DNA from: JBAYJY01 sp041664945
GTDB lineage: Bacteria; UBP15; UBA6099
Reading direction: 5' to 3'
NCBI GenBank assembly: GCA_041664945.1
Contig: JBAYJY010000012.1
Span: 1-50,905, forward strand
DNA length: 50,905 nucleotides
Part shown: positions 43,471-50,759 of the stretch, in pieces
Position numbering within the stretch: the stretch's first letter is position 1
Layout of the letters: the number at the start of each line of letters is the position of its first letter
The notes under the pieces: model-generated
What the model was told of the DNA's origin: nothing
The model's input: only the letters and a program-made list of their open reading frames with translations
The model's database searches: none
Position numbers and translations under genes: made by a program

Positions 43471-44439
43471 TTACATCGAGCAAGCGGCGAGGTGGATGAG
43501 AGCGTCGTCGGAGAGGACGGCGGCGCCTTGGAGTCGGCCGGTGGCGAAGAACATGTTTTCGCCTGCGCTGGCGCCGCCGACGCGGAATTTGTGGGCGGGC
43601 GCGAGTTTGATGGATTTTAGCGCCGAGCGGGCGTCGTCGAGAGTCGGCTTTTTCGAGGCCGGAACTATTAACTCGCGCTCTATGCGGATGAGCGTGTCGA
43701 ACGCGTGTCCGCGAACGATTTTCCTGACGTATTTGTAAAGAATGCCTCTGTCGGCAAAGAGGTCGAGGAACCAGTTGTCGCGGTCCTGAAACGCGATGAG
43801 GCCGACCTGCTGTCGTTTCACAGGGAAGCGCGGCGGGAATAGCTGCATGGCGGAATCCCAGAACTCGTAAAGGTCGTGGAGGTCAAGGGTTTTCGTGCTC
43901 GCTCCGGAAAATCCGAACTGGCGGACGATATGCTCCCAGACTTTTTTCTGGTCCACGCGGACTTCGCGGTCCGAGCGCAGAGAATGGACGGCTTCGGCCA
44001 TTTTTAGCCGGCGCAGGCTGCCGAATCCGAAGTCGCAACGGATGAAGTTCTTTTTATCTTCAGGAATGGGGTTCTTTTTGTCGCGCACGCAATCCCAGCG
44101 ATGGACTTCGACGCAACTCGATGGCAGCTCGACTTCGCGGCCGGCGGGAATGATCGAGCCGGCGTTGACGATGCGGTTCTGTGCGCCGCCAAGGAGTGTT
44201 TCGCCGTCGAGGACGACGGCGCGCTGCGCTGTCTGGTTGACGATCCGCGCCCGGTCCATGGCGCCGGTTTCATAGACTGCGATGCCGCCGGTTTTGAGGC
44301 CTTCTTCAAGCGTGAGCGGCTCGTCGGCGGCTGTATCGGCTTCCGGCAGTATCAAACAGACAGGAAATATCCACAGGCCCTGATAGGCTGATCCGTCTTT
44401 GACGATGACGCCGTCGAGAAAGTGCGCAAGTGTCGGCAT
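43471..44439 (-). CDS. ARPP-1/DUF6569-like protein
   Basis: 322 residues if started at the ATG at 44439; the frame stays open to 44514 through a hairpin repeat, which is unlikely to be coding. No good Shine-Dalgarno is seen, so the start is uncertain. AVVLDGETLLGGAQNRIVNA and IIPAGREVELPSSCVEVHRW resemble the ARPP-1 domain, a family of unknown biochemical role often next to ADP-ribosyl or stress genes. The C-terminal part (GLIAFQDRDNWFLDLFAD) is less clear. Composition is GC-richer than the two genes upstream of it, closer to the host. Confidence 0.75.
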   Translation of the reverse strand: MPTLAHFLDGVIVKDGSAYQGLWIFPVCLILPEADTAADEPLTLEEGLKTGGIAVYETGAMDRARIVNQTAQRAVVLDGETLLGGAQNRIVNAGSIIPAGREVELPSSCVEVHRWDCVRDKKNPIPEDKKNFIRCDFGFGSLRRLKMAEAVHSLRSDREVRVDQKKVWEHIVRQFGFSGASTKTLDLHDLYEFWDSAMQLFPPRFPVKRQQVGLIAFQDRDNWFLDLFADRGILYKYVRKIVRGHAFDTLIRIERELIVPASKKPTLDDARSALKSIKLAPAHKFRVGGASAGENMFFATGRLQGAAVLSDDALIHLAACSM

Positions 44440-44466
44440 GGAGTAATTATAACGGAACAGGATATT

Positions 44467-44500
44467 TGAGGAAAAACCTTTTGAAAAAGGTTTTTCCTCA
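44467..44500. repeat. Perfect 16-bp inverted repeat
   Basis: TGAGGAAAAACCTTTT (44467-44482), two bases, then AAAAGGTTTTTCCTCA (44485-44500) form a perfect hairpin, with a T-rich 3' arm on the plus strand. It could end transcription in either direction between the ARPP-1-like gene and the aldehyde oxidoreductase. It runs directly into the first 42-nt direct repeat. Confidence 0.8.
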
Positions 44501-44537
44501 AACTCCTTTTCCAAAACTTTTCGGCAGGGGCCACAGG
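44496..44537. repeat. 42-nt direct repeat, copy 1
   Basis: Runs from CCTCAAACTCC to GGGGCCACAGG and matches 38 of 42 bases of copy 2 (44596-44637), placed exactly 100 bases downstream. It begins inside the right arm of the 16-bp inverted repeat. Confidence 0.85.
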
Positions 44538-44595
44538 TTTATCAAGTGAGAAATAGTTTGTTGTTTGATGGAGAGATGATTATCCGGCACGTCGA

Positions 44596-44637
44596 CCTCA
44601 AACTCCTTTCCCAAAGCTTTTCGATAGGGGCCACAGG
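44596..44637. repeat. 42-nt direct repeat, copy 2
   Basis: Second copy with four substitutions. It lacks the inverted repeat found beside copy 1. The 44440-44776 gap holds no gene other than these elements and the promoter of the next gene. Confidence 0.85.
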
Positions 44638-44699
44638 GGAATCGGGTGTGAAAACCAGGCGTTATGTTTAAGGAAACGCAAACCCGGAATGAATGTTCG

Positions 44700-44729
44700 T
44701 TGACACTTCATTCGGGGGTACGGTAAGAT
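44700..44729 (+). promoter_or_regulatory. Candidate promoter of the aldehyde oxidoreductase gene
   Basis: A perfect TTGACA (44700-44705), an 18-base spacer and TAAGAT (44724-44729, 4 of 6 matches) lie about 48 bases before the ATG. An alternating GC run (44738-44751) follows in the leader. Confidence 0.5.
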
Positions 44730-44776
44730 AACGGAACTGCGCGCGCGCGCACATGGCATGAAAATGGGAGGCGAAT

Positions 44777-46693
44777 ATGGCGAGTAAGTACAAGGGATAC
44801 ATGGGCAACAATCTGAAGGTGAATTTAAGCACGGGTGAAATAACGGAGTTTGACATAACGGACCGGGACCGCGAGTTGTACATCGGCGGGAAGGGCCTGG
44901 CGACGAAGATGCTGATGGACATGCAGAAGGCGGGGATAGACCCGCTGTCGCCGGAAGCGATGCTGATAGTCAACACCGGGCCGCTGACGGGGAGCAACGC
45001 GCCGTGCACGAGCCGTTTCAACGCGGCGGCGAAGAGTCCGCTCACGGGCGCGATCGGGACGGCGAACTGCGGCGGCAGTTTCGGGATACAGCTAAAGAAA
45101 TGCGGTTACGACGCGATAGTGATAACCGGCAAGGCGGACAAGCCTGTTTACATAGACATAACCGACGGCAAGGCGGAGATAAAGGACGCCGCGCATTTGT
45201 GGGGAAAAGACACTGAGGAAACTCAGGAGGCGATGGACGCGAAGGCGGGCAAGATAGTGATCGGGCCGGCGGGCGAGAACATCGTGAAATACGCATGCGT
45301 GATCTCGCAGGAGCGCGCGCTGGGCCGCTGCGGGATGGGCGCGATCATGGGGTCGAAGAATCTCAAAGCGGTGCAGGCGAAGGGCACGATGAAGATTCCT
45401 GTGGCCGACGCGGAAGGATTGAAGAAGGCGATACAGTACTGGACTAAGACGCTGAAGGAGCATCCGCTCACTGGCGACGTGCTGCCGAAGTACGGCACGG
45501 CGAACATGGTGAACAAGATCAACATCAGCAACGTGTTTCCGACACGCAACTTCAAATACGGGCATTTCGACAAGGCGGAAGACATCAGCGGCGAGCGGCT
45601 CGCGGAAAAATATCTCGTCAAAAACATGGGCTGCATTTCGTGTCCGATCCGTTGCGGCCGTGTGGTCGAGGTTGGCGGCAAGAACGTGAAGGGGCCGGAG
45701 TTCGAGACGGTCGGGCTGTTCGGGTCGAACATTCTCAACAACGATCTCGGGCTGATAAATAAATGGAACCGGCAGATGGACCTGCTGGGGATGGACACGA
45801 TAAGCGCGGGGAACACCATCGGGTTTGCGATGGAATTGACAGAACGCGGGCTGCTGAAGTCGGACCTGAAGTTCGGGCAGTTCGAAGCGGTAGGAAAGAT
45901 GCTGGACGACATCGCATACCGGCGCGGCGCGGGGAACGATCTCGCGGAGGGCACGCGGGCGATGGCGCAAAAGTTCGGAGGCATTGAATACGCGATACAG
46001 GTTAAGGGGCTTGAGATGGCGTCTTACGATCCGCGCGGGGCGGTTGGACTCGGGCTGGGCTATGCGACAGCGAACCGGGGCGCCTGCCATCTGAACGCGG
46101 GCTATATGCTGTTCATGGAGCGGCTGGCGCCGATCAACATGGACCCGTATTCGATCGGGGCGAAACCGGCGATGACGATTTTTCAGCAGAACATATTCGA
46201 GGCTGTTAGTTCGTCGGGCAACTGCCTTTTCACGACGTATGCGATCATGGCGAAGCCGACGTTCAAGATCAAGCCGTTCGGGATATTGTCGAAGATAATC
46301 ACGAAAGTGTTGGCGCTGTCGGGGCCGGTGATGGACCAGACGGGCAAGCTGCTGCCGTGGGGGATGCCGATACATTTGCCGCTGATGATTCCGCAGACGC
46401 TTGTCATCAGCAAACTTACCGGAATGAATATGAAGCTCGGCCATTTCCTGCAGGCTGGCGAGCGCGGCTTCAATATCGAGCGTATGTTCAACCTGCGGGA
46501 GGGCGTCGACGCGAAGACGGACGTTTTGCCGGACCGGTTGCAGAAGGAATGCCAGGACCCGAAGCGGCCTGAAACGCGCGTGCCGCTTGAAAAAATGCTG
46601 CCGCACTATTATAAAGTCCGCGGCTGGGACAAGGCCGGCGTTCCGACCGCCAGGAAATTGAAGAAGCTTAAGATAGAAACAACATCGGTGTGA
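44777..46693 (+). CDS. aor: Tungsten-containing aldehyde:ferredoxin oxidoreductase
   Basis: 638 residues. It interconverts aldehydes and carboxylic acids with ferredoxin, using a tungsto-bispterin cofactor. The N-terminal domain (LKVNLSTGEI, IGGKGLATKML, NTGPLTGSNAPCTSRF, SPLTGAIGTANCGGSFG) binds pterin; the [4Fe-4S] ligands are C286, C289 and C293 (NMGCISCPIRCGR) with C483 (SSGNCLF) as the fourth. NLREGVDAKTDVLPDRL near the C-terminus is diagnostic. GGGAGG lies 6 bases before the ATG. It overlaps a MoaD-like gene by 4 bases. It may detoxify or use aldehydes arising from the Vor and Ior reactions. Confidence 0.96.
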   Translation: MASKYKGYMGNNLKVNLSTGEITEFDITDRDRELYIGGKGLATKMLMDMQKAGIDPLSPEAMLIVNTGPLTGSNAPCTSRFNAAAKSPLTGAIGTANCGGSFGIQLKKCGYDAIVITGKADKPVYIDITDGKAEIKDAAHLWGKDTEETQEAMDAKAGKIVIGPAGENIVKYACVISQERALGRCGMGAIMGSKNLKAVQAKGTMKIPVADAEGLKKAIQYWTKTLKEHPLTGDVLPKYGTANMVNKINISNVFPTRNFKYGHFDKAEDISGERLAEKYLVKNMGCISCPIRCGRVVEVGGKNVKGPEFETVGLFGSNILNNDLGLINKWNRQMDLLGMDTISAGNTIGFAMELTERGLLKSDLKFGQFEAVGKMLDDIAYRRGAGNDLAEGTRAMAQKFGGIEYAIQVKGLEMASYDPRGAVGLGLGYATANRGACHLNAGYMLFMERLAPINMDPYSIGAKPAMTIFQQNIFEAVSSSGNCLFTTYAIMAKPTFKIKPFGILSKIITKVLALSGPVMDQTGKLLPWGMPIHLPLMIPQTLVISKLTGMNMKLGHFLQAGERGFNIERMFNLREGVDAKTDVLPDRLQKECQDPKRPETRVPLEKMLPHYYKVRGWDKAGVPTARKLKKLKIETTSV

Positions 46694-46956
46694 ATGTGAA
46701 CGAGCCATTGGTTAAAGTAAAATTTTACGCGGGTCTGAGAGCGAAAGCCGGCGAGGAAAAGATAGAATGTCACGCGGCGAAGGTGAAGGATGTTCTTCAC
46801 ATATTGCGCGATAAATACGGGCCCGATTTCAACAAGGCGCTCAACTCCTGCCATATTTATCTGAACCACGACAGCATAGCGTTTCTGCACGGACCGAACA
46901 CGAAGCTAAAGGAGGGGGACGTGCTGCATATCCTTCCTCCGACCGGCGGCGGTTGA
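46690..46956 (+). CDS. MoaD/ThiS-family sulfur carrier protein
   Basis: 88 residues with a GTG start whose first bases overlap the aldehyde oxidoreductase stop (GTGA); a second GTG at 46696 is possible. VKVKFYAGLRAKAGEEKIEC, FNKALNSCHIYLNHD and GDVLHILPPTGGG show the ubiquitin-like fold with a terminal Gly-Gly, which is thiocarboxylated to supply the pterin dithiolene sulfur. The location implies a carrier dedicated to the tungstopterin cofactor of the upstream enzyme. No other cofactor gene is in the window. Confidence 0.92.
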   Translation: MNVNEPLVKVKFYAGLRAKAGEEKIECHAAKVKDVLHILRDKYGPDFNKALNSCHIYLNHDSIAFLHGPNTKLKEGDVLHILPPTGGG

Positions 46957-47118
46957 ACGGCCGGAAACAGAGAAAAACAGACAGAGTGATTCCCGACACC
47001 GTGTCCTATGGCAATAAGGACTGATTCAAACTATAATTAAATTAAAAGAAATAAGCGCTTTGCCAATTTGAATTGTGGATATATTAAGACAAAAAGCTTT
47101 CTGAACGGGGGAACCATT

Positions 47119-47340
47119 ATGTTTGACAGAATTATCTCCGATCCTAATATATGCCATGGCCAAGCATGCGTAAAAGGCACGCGGATTCCCGTGTTTGTTG
47201 TTTTAGACGCTCTGGCGGCGGGAATGACGGCGGAGCAGATTGTCGCCGAGTATCCGCCTCTGGCGAAAGAGGATGTTCATGCATGCATTTTGTATGCTTC
47301 ATTGATAGCCAGAGAAGAAGAAGTTCCATTGAGCGTTTGA
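47119..47340 (+). CDS. DUF433-family antitoxin
   Basis: 73 residues from the ATG at 47119, chosen for the GGGGGAA site 7-8 bases upstream. FDRIISDPNICHGQACVKGTRIPV and VLDALAAGMTAEQIVAEYPPL are the DUF433 helix-turn-helix signature, and it ends REEEVPL as usual. Family members pair with DUF5615 PIN-like toxins; the toxin starts 3 bases after the stop. It probably binds the toxin and represses the pair. Confidence 0.92.
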   Translation: MFDRIISDPNICHGQACVKGTRIPVFVVLDALAAGMTAEQIVAEYPPLAKEDVHACILYASLIAREEEVPLSV

Positions 47341-47343
47341 AGC

Positions 47344-47708
47344 ATGAAATTTATTACAGACGCGAATATTCCCAAATCGCTCGTTAATAGATTAAGTTCC
47401 AAAGGTTATGACATAGTTGATATGCGGGATTTTCTTCCGGACGCCTCGCCGGACAGCGAAGTCTATTCAGAAGCGTTAAAACAAAATCGCACAATCATTA
47501 CACGAGACAAACATTTCGGAAACATACTTGTATATCCGCCTCAAAACACTTCGGAGTTATCATTCTACGGATGAAAGGCATGAACTCGGAAACGCTTACT
47601 GAAGCGCTTGCTGATTTTCTCATTAAAGTCGGCGATGATGATTACAAAGGAAAGATTTATGTGGTCGAAAACAAAAAGTATCGCAAATGGGAAGCAAATT
47701 GGCGATGA
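47344..47708 (+). pseudogene. DUF5615 (PIN-like) toxin gene broken by a one-base frameshift
   Basis: The first frame (47344-47574) gives 76 residues (FITDANIPKSLVNRLSSKGY, TIITRDKHFGNI: Asp residues of the PIN-like site) and stops early. The missing C-terminus is in the -1 frame: from 47553 it reads GVIILRMKGMNSETLTEAL and continues to 47708 with KIYVVENKKYRKWE, the normal end of the family. Loss of one G at 47551-47555 (TCGGAG where TCGGGAG would restore frame) explains it. It is either a pseudogene, a sequencing error or a -1 slip; joined length, about 120 residues, fits the family. Confidence 0.85.
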
Positions 47709-47813
47709 GACCTGCGCCTGAAATATTTGACTATCGCCGAAAGAATATGCTAAATTCTATCATTGTTAGACAAGGCGGGCGATTGGCCCGCGATTTTCGC
47801 GAGAGGTGAATCA

Positions 47814-48677
47814 ATGTTAAGGAAACGAGTAATCGGGGTGGCGGTATGTCTGGCATTGTTCGCGAACGTGATGGCGTTCGGAGCGGCGAAGCTCAAGGAC
47901 CCGGTCGAAATAATAAAGAAGGCGAAGGCGAGGTCGCTGAGTCTCGACAGCTACAGCTATAACTGCGTAAAAGAGGGATGGGACTTCGAGATGGAGAAGA
48001 CCGCTCAGGCGACAAATTCCGTCTCAGGCGAAGCGAAGGGCAGCGTTATCGCTAAAAAATTCGCCGGCGACGTGAAGGAAGTCAAGACCGAGCCGAAATA
48101 CATGAAATACGATGTGGATTTCAAATTCAAGAAACCATATCTCGTGCAGATGTTCATAAAGCAGTCGGATTATCTGCCATCCGTGCTTCAGAAATCCACA
48201 ATGACTTTCAATCCGCTCAAGGACGAGAACAATTTCTACGTCAAGGCGAAGTATGTGCCGCTGGGAATCAAGCGAGGCACCGACTCGGTGTCGGGAAATT
48301 ATTTTTACTCGACGATGCACATGAATTATATGAAGATCGACAATCTGATGAAGAACATGAAGCCGGTTCTCGCCGGAATCGAGAAAATCAACGGTCGCGA
48401 CGCATACAAAATTGTTTTCAATTTTCCGAAGGATAAGAAGATCAAGCCTTCGCCGGTGAATTACGACACGTGGGGAGTTCCGAAACAGGTGGTTTGGAGA
48501 TTCAAGGACGAGATCGACGAATTTTCGCGCGGCAACATAAGCAAAGTGGTGTATTTCTTCGATGTGGACACGCTGGACATGGTGGCGAGCGACTGCCTGC
48601 AGGCGAACGGAGAAAAATACTTTCACAAGGAATGGCGGGATTTCAAAGTTAACAATCTGAAGGAATCTGACTTTTGA
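47814..48677 (+). CDS. Secreted DUF1571-like protein
   Basis: 287 residues from ATG 47814 (GAGAGGTGA 5-10 bases upstream), with a signal peptide (VIGVAVCLALFANVMAFGA). The mature protein starts with a helical segment (DPVEIIKKAKARSLSLDSYS) and continues beta-rich, with KPYLVQMFIK and LAGIEKINGRDAYKIVFNFP, which resemble the lipoprotein-carrier-like (LolA/DUF1571) fold. No lipobox cysteine is seen. It might carry lipid or sugar in the periplasm; function unknown. A strong terminator follows. Confidence 0.72.
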   Translation: MLRKRVIGVAVCLALFANVMAFGAAKLKDPVEIIKKAKARSLSLDSYSYNCVKEGWDFEMEKTAQATNSVSGEAKGSVIAKKFAGDVKEVKTEPKYMKYDVDFKFKKPYLVQMFIKQSDYLPSVLQKSTMTFNPLKDENNFYVKAKYVPLGIKRGTDSVSGNYFYSTMHMNYMKIDNLMKNMKPVLAGIEKINGRDAYKIVFNFPKDKKIKPSPVNYDTWGVPKQVVWRFKDEIDEFSRGNISKVVYFFDVDTLDMVASDCLQANGEKYFHKEWRDFKVNNLKESDF

Positions 48678-48709
48678 CCGGCAGCCGCCGGAAACTGGCT
48701 TAAACAAAG

Positions 48710-48745
48710 CCGCCGGGGCCAGACAGGTCGCGGCGGTTTTTTTTT
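48710..48745 (+). terminator. Rho-independent terminator after the DUF1571-like gene
   Basis: CCGCCG (48710-48715) and CGGCGG (48731-48736) can pair around a 15-base loop, with flanking AAA/TTT extending the stem, followed by nine T residues (48737-48745). It lies about 33 bases after the stop codon. Confidence 0.8.
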
Positions 48746-48803
48746 GGGCGTTTTAAACAGTTTGGCGAACGAAGCCGAACGCCGGAAGCGTGAGTTGAAA
48801 ATG

Positions 48804-48832
48804 TTGACTTTATATGGAAATACTGGTAGAAA
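48804..48832 (+). promoter_or_regulatory. Candidate promoter of iorA
   Basis: TTGACT (48804-48809), a 17-base spacer and TAGAAA (48827-48832; 4 of 6 matches) lie about 150 bases before iorA, in the 308-base gap after the terminator. This leaves a long leader containing a stable hairpin. Confidence 0.4.
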
Positions 48833-48934
48833 ATTGAGGTTGTGTAATTTTTAACAAACAACATTAATTAAGATCGTCGGGGTCTCGCGTGCTTTTTGGC
48901 CGGGATTCGAGATTAAAGACGATCCAGCTACGGA

Positions 48935-48960
48935 GGCGGACGGCGCGCGGCCGGTCCGCC
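48935..48960 (+). promoter_or_regulatory. Stable leader hairpin before iorA
   Basis: GGCGGAC...GTCCGCC (48935-48941 and 48954-48960) with an inner GGC/GCC pairing forms a roughly 10-bp GC stem with one bulge, 25 bases before the iorA ATG and next to the GAGGAAAGG and GGGG sites. No T-run follows, so it is not a terminator. It could affect ribosome access. Confidence 0.5.
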
Positions 48961-48985
48961 GAGGAAAGGCAACGGGGCATGCATC

Positions 48986-50728
48986 ATGAAACAATTGTTG
49001 ACAGGAAATGAAGCGATAGCCCGCGGAGCGTGGGAAGCGGGCGTGTGTTTCGCGTCGGCCTATCCGGGAACGCCGAGCACGGAGATCACCGAGGTGATCA
49101 GCGGCTATAAAGAGATTCACGCGGAATGGGCGCCGAATGAGAAGGTGGCGCTCGAGGCCGGAATCGGAGCGTGTTTCGGCGGCGTGCGGACGCTGGTGTG
49201 CATGAAGCACGTCGGCCTGAACGTCGCGGCGGACCCGTTCTGCACGTTGAGCTACACCGGCGTGTCGGCGGGTCTCGTGCTATTGTGCGCGGACGACCCG
49301 GACATGCACAGCTCGCAGAACGAGCAGGATAACCGCTACTATGCGCGGCTGGCCAAGGTTCCGATGCTTGAGCCGTCCAGCAGTCAGGAAGCGAAGGATT
49401 TCATCAAACTCGCGTTTGAGTTGAGTGAAGAGTACGACACGCCGGTTCTGGTGCGTGTGACGACGCGGATCAGCCATTCGCGCGGGATCGTCGATCTCGG
49501 CGAGCGTGTCGAGTTCGCGCGGAAGCCGTTCAAATCGGACCCGCAGAAGTACGTCATGGTGCCGGTGAATGCGCGCATGCGCCACAGGGTCGTTCTCGAA
49601 CGCCAGAAGAAGTTCGCCGAGTTCAGCGATAACACGCCGTTGAACAGGATCGAGCCCGGCGAAGGCGATATCGGAATCATCTCGGCGAGCGTCGCCTACC
49701 AGTACGCGCGCGAGGTATATCCGAACGCGCCGTTCCTGAAAATCGGATTCACGAATCCGATGCCGAAGAATCTGATAAGAGAATTTGCAAAAGATAAAAA
49801 GCAGATATACGTCGTCGAAGAGCTCGAACCGTTCATGGAAGAGCAGATCGCGGCGATGGGGATACCTGTGACCGGCAAGGAAAAACTGCCGGACTACGGC
49901 GAGTTGAATCCTGATGTCGTGCGAGGCGGTTTCATCGAGCAACGGACGGCGCATCCGGTGGAGGACATAACCGAGCTTCCGAAGCGGCCGCCGAATCTGT
50001 GTCCTGGCTGTCCGCACCGTGGGTTGTTCGCGGCGATCAAGCCGCTGAAGCCTGTGATTTTCGGCGACATCGGCTGCTACACGCTGAGTGTGCTGCCGCC
50101 GCTGAGCTCGCACGATTCATGCGTGTGCATGGGCGCGAGCATCGGCGTTTCCTACGGATACGGAAAGGTCGGCGGCAACGAGGACCGGAAGAGCGTCGGC
50201 GTGCTCGGCGACTCGACGTTTCTGCACAGCGGCCTGACCGGCGTTCTCGAAATGGCTTACAACAAAGGCGTCAACACGGTAATCATATTGGATAACAGGA
50301 CGACGGCGATGACCGGCGGACAGAACCACCCGGCGACGGGCAAGACGCTGAAGGGCGAGGAAACGAATTCTGTGGACCTCGCGGCGCTTTGCAAGGCGCT
50401 GGGAGTCAGCCGTGTGTTCACAGTCAACCCGCTGAACCTGAAAGAGACCCGCGAAGTTGTGAAGCGCGAAATGGCGACTGAGGAGCCGAGCGTTGTGATA
50501 TCGAGCGAGCCGTGTCCGCTGATTTTCCGGAAGAGGAGCGCGCCGTTCGTTGTCGACGAGGAAAAGTGCAAGGAATGCGGCGCGTGTCTGCAGATCAATT
50601 GCCCCGCGGCGACAAAGCGCGGCGAGAAGGCGTTCATAGTGAATCATCTTTGCAACGGCTGCGGAGTCTGCGCGCAGTTGTGCAAGTTCGACGCTATAGT
50701 CAGAACCGAGGCGCCCGCGAAGGCGTGA
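48986..50728 (+). CDS. iorA: Indolepyruvate:ferredoxin oxidoreductase, alpha subunit
   Basis: 580 residues. IorA fuses the alpha- and beta-type domains and oxidises arylpyruvates (indolepyruvate, phenylpyruvate) to arylacetyl-CoA. LLTGNEAIARGAWEAGV and ASAYPGTPSTEITE open the pyrimidine domain; LCPGCPHRGLF, FGDIGCYTL, GDSTFLHSGLTGV and DNRTTAMTGGQNHP form the thiamine diphosphate site. The C-terminus carries two [4Fe-4S] motifs (CKECGACLQINC and CNGCGVCAQLCK); the first has one extra residue in its last spacing. ATG 48986 is chosen because GGGG lies 8 bases upstream. Partner gene iorB follows after 31 bases. Confidence 0.96.
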   Translation: MKQLLTGNEAIARGAWEAGVCFASAYPGTPSTEITEVISGYKEIHAEWAPNEKVALEAGIGACFGGVRTLVCMKHVGLNVAADPFCTLSYTGVSAGLVLLCADDPDMHSSQNEQDNRYYARLAKVPMLEPSSSQEAKDFIKLAFELSEEYDTPVLVRVTTRISHSRGIVDLGERVEFARKPFKSDPQKYVMVPVNARMRHRVVLERQKKFAEFSDNTPLNRIEPGEGDIGIISASVAYQYAREVYPNAPFLKIGFTNPMPKNLIREFAKDKKQIYVVEELEPFMEEQIAAMGIPVTGKEKLPDYGELNPDVVRGGFIEQRTAHPVEDITELPKRPPNLCPGCPHRGLFAAIKPLKPVIFGDIGCYTLSVLPPLSSHDSCVCMGASIGVSYGYGKVGGNEDRKSVGVLGDSTFLHSGLTGVLEMAYNKGVNTVIILDNRTTAMTGGQNHPATGKTLKGEETNSVDLAALCKALGVSRVFTVNPLNLKETREVVKREMATEEPSVVISSEPCPLIFRKRSAPFVVDEEKCKECGACLQINCPAATKRGEKAFIVNHLCNGCGVCAQLCKFDAIVRTEAPAKA

Positions 50729-50759
50729 GCGCGAAAAAAGAATTCGGAGATAAATCATC

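Noticed and set aside
44440..44514. N-terminal extension of the ARPP-1-like protein
   Set aside because: It reads through a perfect inverted repeat and part of a duplicated 42-nt repeat and gives a sequence with no similarity; more likely non-coding.
44738..44751. Alternating GC run as a special structure or regulatory site
   Set aside because: Short and within a GC-containing leader; no partner element or conservation can be shown here.
44640..44776. Molybdenum/tungsten cofactor riboswitch upstream of the aldehyde oxidoreductase
   Set aside because: Such elements occur upstream of related genes, but I could not trace the required multi-stem layout in this short leader.
45092..46708. Long open frame antisense to the aldehyde oxidoreductase
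   Set aside because: Shadow frame; low-complexity Arg/His/Leu composition and no family signal, against a complete oxidoreductase on the other strand.
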